Positions 27,086-38,420 of a DNA stretch of 64,000 nucleotides are shown here, piece after piece; position 1 is the first letter of the stretch; every line of letters starts with the position of its first letter. A program made the position numbers and the translations under genes. Under the pieces are notes generated by a model. It did no database searches and was not told the DNA's origin. It saw nothing but the letters and a program-made list of their open reading frames with translations. Where the stretch lies: assembly GCF_000963945.1 (NCBI RefSeq), contig NZ_BAMW01000011.1, positions 1 to 64,000 on the forward strand, given 5' to 3'. This stretch comes from Acetobacter indonesiensis. Its GTDB lineage: Bacteria > Pseudomonadota > Alphaproteobacteria > Acetobacterales > Acetobacteraceae.

Positions 27086-29170
27086 ATGGCCCTACCGCCG
27101 CACGACCCTGACCATACACACACCGTTGGGCGCACATCTGGTGCCGCCGGTGATGATTTTCGCGTGCGGGCTCATCGGGATCAGATGCATGTCAGGCTTC
27201 TGGCCGTTGCAGCCGGGTTCTGCACCCTGTTTGGCGTTGTGGCGCTGAAGCTTTCTGTCGCTACAGTATTTCACCCTATGGCACCTGAAAAACGGCAAAT
27301 TGCGCCGCAGGTTCCTGAAATTCCCAAAATTGACCCCAAAGCCAGCCTTGCCGGAGATTTCTCTCTGCCGCAGGTTCACCGGGCTTCAATCGTTGACCGA
27401 AACGGGCAGACGCTGGCGCTATCGCTGCCTGTGGCGCAGGTCTATGCCAACCCGCAGGAACTGATCGACCCGCAGGATGTCACCAAAAAGCTGAAATCCG
27501 TTCTGAAAGATCTGGATGAAGCTGAAACAACCCGCAGGCTCTCGCTCCCCAAGCAGTTTGTTTATATTGCCCGCAACATTTCCCCGCAGCAGGAACTTGC
27601 AATCAACAGCCTTGGTATCCCCGGCATCTATTTTGAGCCCGGTGAGCGCCGCCATTATCCGCTAGGGCATATGGCCGCCCAGATTATGGGCACGGTTGAT
27701 ATTGATGACCACGGCGTTGCCGGTGTGGAACGTTATTTTGACAAGCGCCTGATGTCTGACCATCGCCCGCTGCGCCTGTCGCTGGATGTGCGCGTGCAGT
27801 CAGTGGTGCGTGATGAACTGGCAACGGCCATGACAACCTTTCAGGCTATCGGGGCCTGCGCCATTGTCATGGATGTTCGGACGGGCGAAATCGTCGCCAT
27901 GGTCAGTCTGCCTGACTATGACGCTAACGAATTCAACCACGCTACTAACGACGCCCGCTTCAACCGCGCTGTGACGGGGCTGTACGAACCCGGTTCAACC
28001 TTCAAACTGCAAACGGCAGCCATGGGGCTTGAAACCGGTACCATTCATATCTGGGATCGCTTTTCATCCGTTCCCATCCATGTTGGTCGCTTCAAAATCT
28101 CTGACATGAAAAGCGATCATTTCAGTGAATGGCTGACCCTGCCGGAAGTGATGGCCTATTCATCCAACCCGGCCGCAGCCCATATCGCGCTGGATGTTGG
28201 CGGCAAGAAACAGTCTGAATGGATGCGCGGCATGGGGTTCTTCGCCCCCGTGCCCGTTGAATTGCCTGAAGCGGCGCGTCCGCTGGTGCCACACCAGTGG
28301 AGCATTTCCACCACCATGACAGTCGGGTTCGGGCACGGTATGGCTGAACCACCGCTTGCCATTGTGCGCGGCACCGCCGCCACGGTGAATGGTGGTATTC
28401 TGCTGAAACCTACCCTGCTTGAGCGTGAAGACTCAGCCGCAGCAATCGCAGGCAATGCCCCAGACGCAACCCCGACGGCTGATCAGGGCAAGACGCTGGC
28501 CGACGGGGTTCAGAACGCCGCTTTCGCACAGGCTGCCGCTGCGGCAACCGCCCCCACGCCCGCCAATGCTGCGTCAAAATCCACCAGTTCGGATGAAGAA
28601 GCGTTGCCTGCACCTGAAGGCACACGGGTGCTGTCAGAAAAAAACTCTGCCCTGTTGCGGCGTCTGCTGCGGCTTGACGTTACGGCAGGTACAGGCCGCA
28701 CAGCGGAATCCCCTGGGTATTTTGTGGGCGGCAAAACCGGCACGGCTGAAAAAATTGGCCCGCATGGCGGGTATCTGAAACACGTCAACATCTCGGCCTT
28801 CACGGGTATCTTCCCGATGAACGAGCCGCGCTATGCCGTATATGTCATGCTGGATAGCCCAAAGCCGACCCCACAGACACACGGCTGGACAACTGCGGGC
28901 TGGAACGCGGCCCCCACAGTGTCCAAAATTATTTCCCGCATTGGCCCGATGTTGCAAATCTTCCCGGATACAGCACATGCGGCACAAATTGATGCCTCTA
29001 TGGCGCTGCCCATGCATCCGCCAGTGCCACGCGGCGTGCGGCCACTCGGGCCGGGTAATGACCCCGGAGACCCGCGCAAGGCAGAAGCGGCCCGCAAGGC
29101 TGAAAAAGCTGCGGAAAAGCAGAAACTGGCCGACCTTAAAAAACATGGTGGGGAGGTCATGGACGAATGA
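27086..29170 (+). CDS. ftsI: Septal peptidoglycan transpeptidase FtsI (PBP3)
   Basis: A 694-residue class B penicillin-binding protein. One membrane helix at about 37-57, a pedestal domain, and the transpeptidase domain with the catalytic STFK at Ser304-Lys307 (YEPGSTFKL), SSN at 359-361 and KTGT starting at Lys550. It cross-links septal peptidoglycan with FtsW. It differs from short FtsI (about 580) by a Pro/Ala-rich insert around residues 450-510 and a Lys/Ala-rich tail (KAEKAAEKQKLADLKKHGG). Start at 27086 lacks a strong ribosome site; ATG 27185 is an alternative. Stop overlaps murE. Confidence 0.95.
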   Translation: MALPPHDPDHTHTVGRTSGAAGDDFRVRAHRDQMHVRLLAVAAGFCTLFGVVALKLSVATVFHPMAPEKRQIAPQVPEIPKIDPKASLAGDFSLPQVHRASIVDRNGQTLALSLPVAQVYANPQELIDPQDVTKKLKSVLKDLDEAETTRRLSLPKQFVYIARNISPQQELAINSLGIPGIYFEPGERRHYPLGHMAAQIMGTVDIDDHGVAGVERYFDKRLMSDHRPLRLSLDVRVQSVVRDELATAMTTFQAIGACAIVMDVRTGEIVAMVSLPDYDANEFNHATNDARFNRAVTGLYEPGSTFKLQTAAMGLETGTIHIWDRFSSVPIHVGRFKISDMKSDHFSEWLTLPEVMAYSSNPAAAHIALDVGGKKQSEWMRGMGFFAPVPVELPEAARPLVPHQWSISTTMTVGFGHGMAEPPLAIVRGTAATVNGGILLKPTLLEREDSAAAIAGNAPDATPTADQGKTLADGVQNAAFAQAAAAATAPTPANAASKSTSSDEEALPAPEGTRVLSEKNSALLRRLLRLDVTAGTGRTAESPGYFVGGKTGTAEKIGPHGGYLKHVNISAFTGIFPMNEPRYAVYVMLDSPKPTPQTHGWTTAGWNAAPTVSKIISRIGPMLQIFPDTAHAAQIDASMALPMHPPVPRGVRPLGPGNDPGDPRKAEAARKAEKAAEKQKLADLKKHGGEVMDE

Positions 29171-30672
29171 GCCAGACACTTTCAGCATTGCAGCAGGCCG
29201 TTGGCCTGCCTGACACTCCCAATGCAGGGGCCGTAACGATTACCGCCATTACGGCCGATAGCCGCGCAGTCTCCCCCGGCACACTGTTTGCTGCGCTGCC
29301 GGGTGTAAAAACCGACGGGCGCGCCTTTATTGCCAGTGCCGTTGAAAACGGGGCTGCCGCAATTCTGGCCCCCAAAGGCACCGACTGGCCCGCCAATGTG
29401 CCCCAGCGCCCATTGGTGCTGGCTGATGAGCCCCGGCATGCGCTGGCTGTTATGGCCGCGACATTGGCTGGCCCGCAGCCAGAACAACTGGTTGCGATCA
29501 CTGGCACAAATGGCAAAACCAGTACGGCTGACTTTGTGCGCCAGCTTTGGGCATTGCAGGGGCTGAAAGCGGCTGCTGTGGGCACGCTCGGTCTGACTGG
29601 CACAGACCTTCCGCCCATCGCCATGCCCTCGCTGACCACGCCTGACCCGGTTGCTCTGGCAAACGGGTTAGCCGCGCTGGCACAGGCAGGCGTGCAGCAT
29701 GTCGCACTTGAAGCATCATCCCACGGGCTGGAACAACATCGGCTTGATGGGCTGCGCATTTCTGCGGCAGGCTTTACCAACCTGACCCGCGATCATCTTG
29801 ATTATCATGGCACGGTTGATGCCTATCGGCAGGCCAAACTGAAACTGTTTGCTGATCTGCTTCCCAGCGGGGGCATTGCCGCCGCCAATGCGGATATGGA
29901 CAGCTCAACACTGGCCGCTTTGCGCACTATTGCCGCCACCCGCAAGCTGCATCTGCGCACTGTGGGTGAAGCCGGTGAAACCCTGCGCTTGCTGGAACAT
30001 ATGCCCCTGCCCTCCGGCCAGAAACTGGTATTGGATGTCAACGGCACCAGACGCACAGTAACATTGGCGCTGCCCGGCCGCTTTCAGGCCGATAATGCCC
30101 TGCTGGCCGCCGCATTGGCCGCACCCGATGACGCCGCGTTATTGACTATGGTTGATCTGCTTCCGCGCCTACAGGGCGTACGAGGCAGGATGGAACGCGC
30201 CGTTGTGCTGCCAAACGGTGCAAGCACGTATGTTGATTATGCCCATACGCCCGATGCACTTGCCCGACTGCTGGCGTCTCTGCGTCCCCATGCTCTTGGT
30301 CGGTTGATTGTCGTGTTTGGTGCCGGTGGGGACCGTGACAAAGGTAAACGTCCCCTCATGGCGCAGGAAGCCGTCAAGGGCGCGGATATCGCCATTATTA
30401 CCGATGACAACCCGCGTACTGAAAACCCTGCGTCCATTCGTGCCGATGTAAAAGCAGGCGCACCCACCGCGCTTGAAATTGGCGACCGCCGCACCGCCAT
30501 TGCGGAAGCCCTTGCCATGCTTGGCCCACAGGATGTGCTGGTGGTTGCCGGTAAAGGGCATGAACAGGGCCAGATTATCGGCACGGATGTTCATCCGTTT
30601 GACGATGCTGACGTTATTCGTACGCTTGCTGGCCAAAACACCCACACCGCCCGTCAGGTCGCTGGGGTATGA
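29167..30672 (+). CDS. murE: UDP-MurNAc-L-Ala-D-Glu:meso-diaminopimelate ligase
   Basis: A 501-residue Mur ligase adding the third amino acid to the peptidoglycan stem. N-terminal domain with TADSRAVSPGTLFAALPG, ATP loop ITGTNGKTSTADF near residue 110, and the DNPR motif at about 412 (ITDDNPRTENPASI), which marks meso-diaminopimelate specificity rather than lysine. EASSHGLEQHRLDGL and FTNLTRDHLDYHGT complete the central domain. ATGA overlaps with ftsI before and murF after. Confidence 0.97.
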   Translation: MSQTLSALQQAVGLPDTPNAGAVTITAITADSRAVSPGTLFAALPGVKTDGRAFIASAVENGAAAILAPKGTDWPANVPQRPLVLADEPRHALAVMAATLAGPQPEQLVAITGTNGKTSTADFVRQLWALQGLKAAAVGTLGLTGTDLPPIAMPSLTTPDPVALANGLAALAQAGVQHVALEASSHGLEQHRLDGLRISAAGFTNLTRDHLDYHGTVDAYRQAKLKLFADLLPSGGIAAANADMDSSTLAALRTIAATRKLHLRTVGEAGETLRLLEHMPLPSGQKLVLDVNGTRRTVTLALPGRFQADNALLAAALAAPDDAALLTMVDLLPRLQGVRGRMERAVVLPNGASTYVDYAHTPDALARLLASLRPHALGRLIVVFGAGGDRDKGKRPLMAQEAVKGADIAIITDDNPRTENPASIRADVKAGAPTALEIGDRRTAIAEALAMLGPQDVLVVAGKGHEQGQIIGTDVHPFDDADVIRTLAGQNTHTARQVAGV

Positions 30673-32144
30673 GTGTACTCTGGACCCGTGCCGAACTGGA
30701 AGCAGCCACCGGCGGTCACTTTCTTTCAGCTTCACCCGCCGCCCTAGCACCCGCTGCTCTCCCGACAGGCGTCAGCATGATCGCTGGATCTGAAAACCTA
30801 CCGGACCAAGATCAGGCCGCGCCTGAAATCATTGTCACGGGTATTTCCATTGATACGCGTACCATCGCCCCCGGTGATCTGTTCATTGCCCTGAAGGGCG
30901 ATAACAGCGACGGCCATGCTCATATTGGCATGGCGCTTGAAAAAGGGGCCGCAGCCGTTCTGGTGCATAACACCACCGGACTGACTGACCCTCGGCTGCT
31001 GGTTGTGGACGATACCTTGGCCGGGTTGCAGGCCCTTGCCCATGCCGCCCGTGCGCGTTTCAAGGGCAAGCTGGTCGCTGTCACCGGCAGCGTGGGTAAG
31101 ACTACCACCAAGGATATGCTCCGGGTGGCACTTAGTGCGCTTGGCCCTACCCATGCGGCCGAGGCATCTTACAACAATCATTGGGGTGTGCCGCTTACGC
31201 TGGCCCGGTTGCCACGGGAGGCCGCATTCTGCATCAGCGAAATCGGGATGAACCATCCGGGGGAAATCCTTCCGCTGGCGCGTATGGCACAACCCGATGT
31301 TGCCGTCATTACAACCATTGCCTCAGCACATCTGGGGCATATGGGCAGCTTGGACGCCATTGCGCAGGAAAAGGCGGACATCATTGCCGCCCTGCCTGCA
31401 CACGGTATCGCCATTGTGCCCGATGACGCCCACGGACAGGCTATTTTTCAGAACGTCGCACAGAAAGCGGACGCGACCCTCTGGTTAAGCGGGGAAAACC
31501 CGAACAGCTTTGCGCATCTGGATGGGCTAGTTGCCAGCAATGGCGGGTCTTCCTTTATAGCGCATCTGGGCGATAAAGCCGTGCCGGTAAGGCTTGAGGC
31601 TCCGGGCACACATCTGGCGCGCAATGCTCTCTCTACCCTTGCTGTTTGCGCGGCTTTCGGGGCCGATATTGCCCGCGCTGCACAGGCGTTGGCCGCTTTT
31701 CGGCCCGGCAAAGGGCGTGGGGCGCTAGCGACCATTGCTGGCGGAGACGTGACCCTGCTGGATGAAAGCTATAACGCGTCAGCGGCTTCCATCCGGGCAA
31801 CGCTCGCTGTGCTGCATCTTCTTCCCGCCAACCGCCATATTGCCGTTCTGGGCGATATTCGCGAACTGGGCGATTTTTCCACCGCAGAACATGCCGCGCT
31901 GGCAACCCCAGCCGCTAACTCTGCTGATCTTGTTTTTTGCTGCGGACCCCACATGAAATCCCTTTTTGATGCCCTGCCTCGTGCAAAGCAGGGCGCTTGG
32001 GCGGAAACTTCCGCCACTCTGGCTCCTCTTGTCTGCGCTGCGTTGCGCAAGGGGGATGCCGTGCTGGTCAAAGGGAGTCTGGGCAGCCGCATGCGTGATG
32101 TCATTACGGCACTGAACACCCTGCACACGGTAGGAGCCGCCTGA
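30669..32144 (+). CDS. murF: UDP-MurNAc-tripeptide:D-alanyl-D-alanine ligase
   Basis: A 491-residue Mur ligase adding D-Ala-D-Ala. The N-terminal domain (GISIDTRTIAPGDLFIALKG), ATP loop VAVTGSVGKTTTKDML at about residues 135-150, and SEIGMNHPGEILPLARMAQP are all typical. C-terminal DESYNASAASIRATLAVLHL holds the ribose-contacting Asn. About 30 residues near 25-50 are an extra insert before the conserved start of domain 1. It follows murE with an ATGA overlap; mraY starts 2 bases after its stop. Confidence 0.97.
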   Translation: MSVLWTRAELEAATGGHFLSASPAALAPAALPTGVSMIAGSENLPDQDQAAPEIIVTGISIDTRTIAPGDLFIALKGDNSDGHAHIGMALEKGAAAVLVHNTTGLTDPRLLVVDDTLAGLQALAHAARARFKGKLVAVTGSVGKTTTKDMLRVALSALGPTHAAEASYNNHWGVPLTLARLPREAAFCISEIGMNHPGEILPLARMAQPDVAVITTIASAHLGHMGSLDAIAQEKADIIAALPAHGIAIVPDDAHGQAIFQNVAQKADATLWLSGENPNSFAHLDGLVASNGGSSFIAHLGDKAVPVRLEAPGTHLARNALSTLAVCAAFGADIARAAQALAAFRPGKGRGALATIAGGDVTLLDESYNASAASIRATLAVLHLLPANRHIAVLGDIRELGDFSTAEHAALATPAANSADLVFCCGPHMKSLFDALPRAKQGAWAETSATLAPLVCAALRKGDAVLVKGSLGSRMRDVITALNTLHTVGAA

Positions 32145-32145
32145 C

Positions 32146-33240
32146 ATGCTGTATCTTCTGGCGTCCCATGCCGTTCATGACGGCCATATGCCGTTGTTCA
32201 ACCTGCTGCGCTACATCACGTTCCGCGCCGGATGCGCCTGTCTGACTGCTCTGGTTATCAGCCTGCTGATGGGCAAGCCGCTTATTGCCATGCTGCGCCG
32301 CATTCAGCGGGGCGGCCAGCCAATCCGCGCTTTAGGGCCGGAACGTCACCTGCTGGAAAAAACCGGCACACCAACAATGGGCGGCGTGCTGATCCTGTTC
32401 TCTCTGGCCATTTCCGTGCTGTTGTGGGGGGATCTGGAAAACGGGTTTGTGTGGGCTGTTCTGCTGACAACATTGGCGTTCGGGGCCGTAGGCTTTGCCG
32501 ATGACTATCTGAAATTATCCCGCCGCAATACCGATGGCGTTTCAAAGCGCACCCGCCTGGGGGCAGAGTTCGCAACGTCTCTGGCGTGCGGCTGGTATCT
32601 GCAGACGCTCATGCCCGCAGACGTGGCAAACATGGTCGCTTTCCCGTTTGTGAAAGACCTGCTGCTGCCGCTGGGCTTTGCCTTTCCCATCTTTGCCATG
32701 ATTACCATCACCGGCTTTGGCAATGCGGTAAACTTTACTGATGGGCTGGATGGCTTGGCTATTGTGCCGGTGGTGATTGCCGCACTGGTGTTTGGTATTC
32801 TTTCCTACGTGGTGGGGAACCACGTTTTTGCAGATTACCTACAGGTGCATGCTGTACCCGGCACGGGCGAACTGGCCGTGTTCTGTGCGGCTCTGGTTGG
32901 CGCGGGGTTAGGCTTTCTGTGGTTCAATGCGCCCCCTGCTTCCGTTTTCATGGGGGATACCGGCTCTCTCTCCCTTGGTGGGGCACTGGGGTCTCTGGCT
33001 GTTGCCATCAAGCACGAACTGGTGCTGTGCATTGTTGGTGGCCTGTTTGTGGTTGAAACCCTTTCGGTGGTGATTCAGGTTTTCTGGTACAAGCGCACAG
33101 GGCGGCGCGTGTTCCTGATGGCCCCCATTCATCACCATTTTGAGAAAAAAGGCTGGGCAGAGCCGAAAATTGTTATTCGGTTCTGGATTATTTCCGTCAT
33201 TCTGGGGATGTGTGGCCTCGCCACATTGAAATTGCGATGA
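32146..33240 (+). CDS. mraY: Phospho-MurNAc-pentapeptide transferase
   Basis: A 364-residue inner-membrane enzyme with about ten helices, which moves phospho-MurNAc-pentapeptide onto undecaprenyl phosphate to make lipid I. Motifs: [13 protein letters not shown] (here KTGTPTMGG), [13 protein letters not shown] with the metal-binding [19 protein letters not shown], and the cytoplasmic [19 protein letters not shown]. All key acidic and His residues are present. Its stop overlaps the murD start (ATGA). Confidence 0.98.
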   Translation: MLYLLASHAVHDGHMPLFNLLRYITFRAGCACLTALVISLLMGKPLIAMLRRIQRGGQPIRALGPERHLLEKTGTPTMGGVLILFSLAISVLLWGDLENGFVWAVLLTTLAFGAVGFADDYLKLSRRNTDGVSKRTRLGAEFATSLACGWYLQTLMPADVANMVAFPFVKDLLLPLGFAFPIFAMITITGFGNAVNFTDGLDGLAIVPVVIAALVFGILSYVVGNHVFADYLQVHAVPGTGELAVFCAALVGAGLGFLWFNAPPASVFMGDTGSLSLGGALGSLAVAIKHELVLCIVGGLFVVETLSVVIQVFWYKRTGRRVFLMAPIHHHFEKKGWAEPKIVIRFWIISVILGMCGLATLKLR

Positions 33241-34679
33241 GCATTTTTCCACCCACGCTGTTTGAAGGTCAACGCTACGCTGTTCTGGGTCTAGGCCGGA
33301 ACGGCGTGCCTGCTGTACTGGCTCTGGCCCGTTGCGGTGCCACCGTTCAGGCGTGGGATGATGGAGAAAACGCTCGCACTGCACTGGGCAAACACTGCGC
33401 GACACTTTCAGCAGATATTGCGGCCCGCATTACCTGCGCTCCAATCGAAACAGTGATGGGGTTTGACGGGTTGGTGCTCTCACCCGGTATTCCGCATAGT
33501 CTGCCAAAACCACACCCTGTCGCCCTGCTGGCACAGGATGCGGGGGTGCCCATCCTGTCTGACGCAGAACTGCTATATCGCGCCGTGCGCGGGGCAGGAA
33601 GCAAAGCCCGGTTTGCTGGCATTACAGGCACCAACGGCAAATCAACCACCACAACATTGCTGGCCCATATTCTGGACAACGCCGGTCTACCGGTAGCCGC
33701 CGGGGGCAATTTAGGCCCCGCCGCACTGGCGCTGCCCCTGTTGCCCGACAACGGGGTCTATGTACTTGAAATGTCATCCTACATGCTGGAACGGCTGGAC
33801 ACGCTGCATTTTGATGCGGCCTGCCTGCTGAACCTAACGCCTGACCATCTTGACCGTCATGCCGGCATGGAAGGCTATGCCCTTGCCAAAACCCGTGTTT
33901 TTGCTGGCCAGACACCAGATGATCTAGCGGTAATTGGCGTAGAAGATGACTGGTGCCGTGACATTGCTGCCAAATTAAAAGCCGGCCCCGCACGCTGTGT
34001 CACTATTTCCGGTGCTGCTGTAACACCGCCCAGCATGCTCTATGGGCAGAACAATGCGGTATGGCAGAACAACACAACTGCTGGCCCACAGAAAGTCGCA
34101 GATATCGGGCCTGCGTTACCCGGCAGCCATAATGCGGAAAACGCGGCTGCGGCGTATGCTATGGCCGAGTTTCTGGGTGTGTCACAGGCTGATATTGCAT
34201 CAGGCCTGCGCACCTTCCCCGGTTTGCCGCACCGCCAGAAAGTGGTGGCAGAGCAAAATGGTGTTGTCTTTGTGGATGACAGCAAGGCCACCAACGCCGA
34301 TGCGTCGTCCCGCGCCCTGGGATGTTACGACCGGCTGGTGTGGATTGCGGGCGGCATGGCAAAAGAAGGCGGCATCAATTCTCTGACAGACTACTTCCCG
34401 CGCATCACGCACACCTTCCTGATTGGCCGCGATGCCGAGGAACTGGCCGCAACCCTCCGTGCCCATAACGCGCCCTACACTATTGTAGGCACGCTAGAGG
34501 CCGCGGTGCCTGCCGCCTACGCCACAGCGCAGCAAAGCCACACACCTGTTGTGCTGCTTTCACCCGCATGCGCCAGTTTTGATCAGTTTTCAGGGTTTGA
34601 AGCACGCGGCCTCCGGTTTCAGGAACTGGCCCGCGCAATGCAGACTGATACCGCCCCACAGACAGGAAAGAACGGCTGA
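33237..34679 (+). CDS. murD: UDP-N-acetylmuramoyl-L-alanine:D-glutamate ligase
   Basis: A 480-residue Mur ligase. Rossmann-like N-terminus ([20 protein letters not shown]), ATP loop [16 protein letters not shown] from about residue 126, [18 protein letters not shown] and [17 protein letters not shown]. It adds D-Glu as the second stem residue. The start ATG lies in the ATGA overlapping the mraY stop, and homology supports it. The stop shares a base with the ftsW start (TGATG). Confidence 0.97.
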   Translation: MSIFPPTLFEGQRYAVLGLGRNGVPAVLALARCGATVQAWDDGENARTALGKHCATLSADIAARITCAPIETVMGFDGLVLSPGIPHSLPKPHPVALLAQDAGVPILSDAELLYRAVRGAGSKARFAGITGTNGKSTTTTLLAHILDNAGLPVAAGGNLGPAALALPLLPDNGVYVLEMSSYMLERLDTLHFDAACLLNLTPDHLDRHAGMEGYALAKTRVFAGQTPDDLAVIGVEDDWCRDIAAKLKAGPARCVTISGAAVTPPSMLYGQNNAVWQNNTTAGPQKVADIGPALPGSHNAENAAAAYAMAEFLGVSQADIASGLRTFPGLPHRQKVVAEQNGVVFVDDSKATNADASSRALGCYDRLVWIAGGMAKEGGINSLTDYFPRITHTFLIGRDAEELAATLRAHNAPYTIVGTLEAAVPAAYATAQQSHTPVVLLSPACASFDQFSGFEARGLRFQELARAMQTDTAPQTGKNG

Positions 34680-35845
34680 TGCCAGGGTATTCCCGCAGTG
34701 ATGATTCCGCTTTGGGCCGCTGGTGGCGGAATGTTGACCGCACCACGCTTATCTGCGCGTTCATTCTCATCGGGTTTGGCTATATTCTGATGATGGCCGC
34801 CAGCCCTGCTGTGGCTGTGCGTATTGGCGCATCACGCAATATGTTCATCTTCAAACAGATGATGTTTCTCAGCATTGCCGGGTTGATTGTAACGGGCGTT
34901 TCAACACTCTCGCGCAAAGCCGTGCTGCGACTATCCCTGATCGGGGGGGCTCTGATGCTGGGGGCTACGGCCCTGACACTTGTTCATGGCATTGAGATCA
35001 AAGGCGCACGCCGATGGATTGCGCTGCCCCTGATGTCCCTTCAGCCATCCGAATTCCTGAAACCCTGTTTTGCCGTTGTAACCGGGTGGCTGCTGACCCA
35101 GCGCCGCCTGACCAAATACTTCCCCGGTATGCTGCTGGCCTTTGGTCTTTTTGGTGCCATTCTGATGCTGCTGAAGTCTCAGCCAGACATCGGCATGTTG
35201 ACAGTCATCACCACCGTTTTCATGACCCAGTTGTTTGTTGATGGCCTTAGCCTTGTTCTGGTGGGTGTCGGCGTGGCGTGCATGATCGGGGCGGGTGTGT
35301 CGGCCTTCTTCCTGTTCCCGCATGTGCGGTCACGTGTTGAACGCTTCATGCACCCCAACGTGGGGGACCACTACCAGATTGATACCGCCCTACGCGCTTT
35401 TGGTAATGGCGGCCTGACAGGCCGTGGCCCCGGTGAAGGCCGCGTAAAAGACCTTCTGCCCGACGCCCATGCTGACTTCGTGTTTGCCGTGGCGGGGGAA
35501 GAATACGGCATGATTGTCTGCATGCTGATTATTGCCGTGTTTGGCGTGATTGTGGTCCGCACATTGCTGCGCCTTATCCGGGAAGATGACCCGTTTGTGG
35601 TGCTTTCCGTCACCGGGCTGGTCACGGGGTTTGGCCTTCAGGCCTTTGTGAACATGGCCTCGACCTTGCATCTTATCCCGACCAAGGGCATGACGCTGCC
35701 TTTCATCTCCTATGGTGGGTCTTCAGCTATGTCTATTGCGCTGGCAGTCGGCATGGTTCTGGCCTTGACCCGACACCAGCCCGGCGGCCGCACGCAGATT
35801 GGAAACGGCTTCATGACCACACTCAGACAATGGCGGCCAGCATGA
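34679..35845 (+). CDS. ftsW: Septal peptidoglycan glycosyltransferase FtsW
   Basis: A 388-residue SEDS family protein with about ten helices that polymerises lipid II at the septum together with FtsI. Motifs: IEIKGARRWIALPLMSLQPS with the following EFLKP, LLKSQPDIGMLTV with the catalytic Asp, LRAFGNGGLTGRGPGEG and LPFISYGGSSAMSIALAVGM. Start is by stop/start overlap with murD. Flanked by murD and murG, the standard dcw order. Confidence 0.97.
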   Translation: MPGYSRSDDSALGRWWRNVDRTTLICAFILIGFGYILMMAASPAVAVRIGASRNMFIFKQMMFLSIAGLIVTGVSTLSRKAVLRLSLIGGALMLGATALTLVHGIEIKGARRWIALPLMSLQPSEFLKPCFAVVTGWLLTQRRLTKYFPGMLLAFGLFGAILMLLKSQPDIGMLTVITTVFMTQLFVDGLSLVLVGVGVACMIGAGVSAFFLFPHVRSRVERFMHPNVGDHYQIDTALRAFGNGGLTGRGPGEGRVKDLLPDAHADFVFAVAGEEYGMIVCMLIIAVFGVIVVRTLLRLIREDDPFVVLSVTGLVTGFGLQAFVNMASTLHLIPTKGMTLPFISYGGSSAMSIALAVGMVLALTRHQPGGRTQIGNGFMTTLRQWRPA

Positions 35846-36990
35846 CCCCCCGCACTATCGTCATTGCCGCCGGGGGAACCGGTGGGCACTTCTTCCCCGC
35901 AGAAGCACTGGCAGACGCCTTGGCCAGCCGCGGCCACCAGCTTGTGCTGATGACGGATGAGCGTGCCGGCACCCGGACCGAGGGTGTGTTTGCAGGTGGC
36001 CCACAATATGTGCTGCGGGGTGCCGGTGTTGCAGGCCGTGGCCCGACCCGTGCCCTGAAAGCCGGTTTGACATTGCTGGCCAGCGCATGGAAGGCGCGTT
36101 CCATTCTGCGCACTGTCAAGCCAGATGCCATTGTCGGGTTCGGCGGTTATCCCTCCGTGCCGCCTTTGCTGGGTGGGCGGCTACTGGGCCGCAAGCATCC
36201 TGTCCTGATTATTCATGAAGGCAATGCTGTTCTGGGCAAGGCCAATGCCGTGCTTTCCCGCTTTGCTGATGTTATTGCGACTTCCTACCCATCCGTCGCC
36301 AAGTTACCGATTGGCGCACGCACAGCGTTGACCGGCATGCCGGTTCGCCCTGCGATTGCGGATCTGGCCGGGGAAGCATATGCGCCCCCTGCTGACACCA
36401 TTCATCTGCTTGTCTGGGGCGGGTCACTGGGGGCCACTGTTTTTGCCCAGACCGTTCCGGCCGCACTTGGCAAACTGCCAGAAACCCTGCGCAGCCGCCT
36501 GCGTGTTACGCAACAAGCCCGCAAGGCCGATCTGGACGATGTGCGTGCATCCTATGCGGGCATGGGTATTCAGGCGCGTGTAGAGCCATTTCTGAACGAT
36601 GTTCCCGCCCTGCTGAAAAACGCGCATTTGGTCATTGGCCGTGCCGGTGGGTCTTCCGTGGCAGAAATTACCACAGCGGGCCGCCCGTCCATTCTGGTCC
36701 CACTGCCCATTGCGGCGAGTGATGAGCAGACTGAAAATGCCCGCGCCATAACCACTGCTGGTGCCGGGTGGATGATCCGCCAGCCGGATTTCACCCCCGC
36801 TGCTCTGGCTTCGCGCCTGAGTGATCTGTTAACCGCCCCGGACGATCTGGCGCGTGCCGCCGCCGCCGCGGCCACACTGGCCCGCCCGGATGCCGCCACC
36901 CGTCTGGCCGATATTGTAGAAGAATGTTTGCACCTTTCCCCCTCGCCCGCCTATCCGACGACACCCAGCCAGACGGAGTTCAGCGCATGA
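35842..36990 (+). CDS. murG: UDP-GlcNAc:lipid I N-acetylglucosaminyltransferase
   Basis: A GT-B glycosyltransferase of about 382 residues at the inner face of the membrane that turns lipid I into lipid II. N-terminal [20 protein letters not shown], middle [20 protein letters not shown] and [20 protein letters not shown]-terminal [20 protein letters not shown] and [18 protein letters not shown] choose the ATG at 35842, in the ATGA overlapping the ftsW stop; an ATG at 35830 would add four residues and has no ribosome site. Confidence 0.96.
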   Translation: MTPRTIVIAAGGTGGHFFPAEALADALASRGHQLVLMTDERAGTRTEGVFAGGPQYVLRGAGVAGRGPTRALKAGLTLLASAWKARSILRTVKPDAIVGFGGYPSVPPLLGGRLLGRKHPVLIIHEGNAVLGKANAVLSRFADVIATSYPSVAKLPIGARTALTGMPVRPAIADLAGEAYAPPADTIHLLVWGGSLGATVFAQTVPAALGKLPETLRSRLRVTQQARKADLDDVRASYAGMGIQARVEPFLNDVPALLKNAHLVIGRAGGSSVAEITTAGRPSILVPLPIAASDEQTENARAITTAGAGWMIRQPDFTPAALASRLSDLLTAPDDLARAAAAAATLARPDAATRLADIVEECLHLSPSPAYPTTPSQTEFSA

Positions 36991-38420
36991 GAGCCCTCCC
37001 CCTTTCCATCGGCACCATCCATTTTGTGGGTATTGGCGGTATCGGCATGTCGGGCATTGCAGAGGTTCTGTCCATGCTCGGCTATTCCGTGCAGGGGTCA
37101 GACATTGCAGAAAACGGCAACGTCAAACGTCTGCGTGCAGCGGGTATTCCTATCTCCATCGGGCACGATGCCGCCAATCTGGGTGATGCGCAGGTTGTGG
37201 TCATTTCAACCGCCGTCAGCCGCGACAACCCGGAAGTTGTTGCCGCCCGCAGCCGGTTGATCCCTGTGGTACGCCGGGCAGAAATGCTGGCGGAACTGAT
37301 GCGTCTGCGCTGGTCGGTTGCTATTGGCGGCACACACGGCAAAACCACCACCACCAGTCTGGTGGCCGCCGTGCTTGAAGCCGCGCAGCTTGACCCGACC
37401 GTTATCAACGGCGGCATTATCGAAGCCTACGGCACCAACACCCGCATGGGCAAAGGTGACTGGATGGTGGCCGAAGCGGATGAAAGTGACGGTTCTTTCC
37501 TGCGCCTGCCTGCTGTTATTTCCGTCGTGACCAACATGGATCCCGAACATCTGGACCATTGGGGGTCAGCCGAGGCCATGGAAGCGGCTTATGACCAGTT
37601 TGTTTCCAACGTGCCGTTTTATGGTTTTGCCGTGCTGTGCATTGACCACCCGGCCGTGCAGCAGATGATCCCGCGCCTGTCCGACCACCGCATTGTCACC
37701 TACGGGTTCTCCCCGCAGGCAGACGTCCGGGCTGAAAAGCTGATTACGGACAAAATGGGTGCGACGTTTGAAGTCACGCTGACAGACCGCATTACCCGCC
37801 GCACCCGCAAGGCCGGTCCATTCCGCCTGCCCATGCTGGGCTCACATAACGTGCAGAACGCTCTGGCTGCCATTGCTGTGGCAACGGAAATGGATATCAG
37901 TGACGATGTGATCCGCTCTGGTCTGGCTTCTTTCCGTGGTGTGAAGCGTCGCTTTACCCGCACGGGTGAAGCCGGCGGCATTACCGTGATTGATGATTAC
38001 GGCCACCACCCGGTTGAAATTGCCGCCGTGCTGAAAGCGGCACGTCAGGCAGGGGCAGCCAAGGTTATTGCCGTAATGCAGCCCCACCGTTATTCGCGCC
38101 TGCAAATGCTGTTCGCTGATTTCTGCACCTGCATGAATGATGCAGATACCGTCATTGTGTCAGACATCTACGCGGCGGGTGAACAGCCGATTGAGGGCGT
38201 TAGCCGCGATATGCTGATTGAAGGCCTGCGCGAACGTGGCCACCGATCAGTCGTGCCGCTGTCCAGCCCTGACCATCTGGCAGAAATGGTCAACGCCATT
38301 GCCAAACCGGGTGACTATGTTGTCTGCCTTGGCGCAGGCACCATTACCAACTGGGCACAGGCATTGCCAGAACAGTTGTCGGCCCTTCAGGCCGCAGCGA
38401 AAGGTGGACGTGCGGCATGA
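36987..38420 (+). CDS. murC: UDP-N-acetylmuramate:L-alanine ligase
   Basis: A 477-residue Mur ligase adding the first stem residue. N-terminal [21 protein letters not shown] loop [17 protein letters not shown] from about residue 111, [27 protein letters not shown], and C-terminal [18 protein letters not shown] with QPHRYSRL. Start is the ATGA overlap with murG; the frame upstream of it belongs to murG coding sequence in another frame. Its stop overlaps murB. Confidence 0.97.
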   Translation: MRALPLSIGTIHFVGIGGIGMSGIAEVLSMLGYSVQGSDIAENGNVKRLRAAGIPISIGHDAANLGDAQVVVISTAVSRDNPEVVAARSRLIPVVRRAEMLAELMRLRWSVAIGGTHGKTTTTSLVAAVLEAAQLDPTVINGGIIEAYGTNTRMGKGDWMVAEADESDGSFLRLPAVISVVTNMDPEHLDHWGSAEAMEAAYDQFVSNVPFYGFAVLCIDHPAVQQMIPRLSDHRIVTYGFSPQADVRAEKLITDKMGATFEVTLTDRITRRTRKAGPFRLPMLGSHNVQNALAAIAVATEMDISDDVIRSGLASFRGVKRRFTRTGEAGGITVIDDYGHHPVEIAAVLKAARQAGAAKVIAVMQPHRYSRLQMLFADFCTCMNDADTVIVSDIYAAGEQPIEGVSRDMLIEGLRERGHRSVVPLSSPDHLAEMVNAIAKPGDYVVCLGAGTITNWAQALPEQLSALQAAAKGGRAA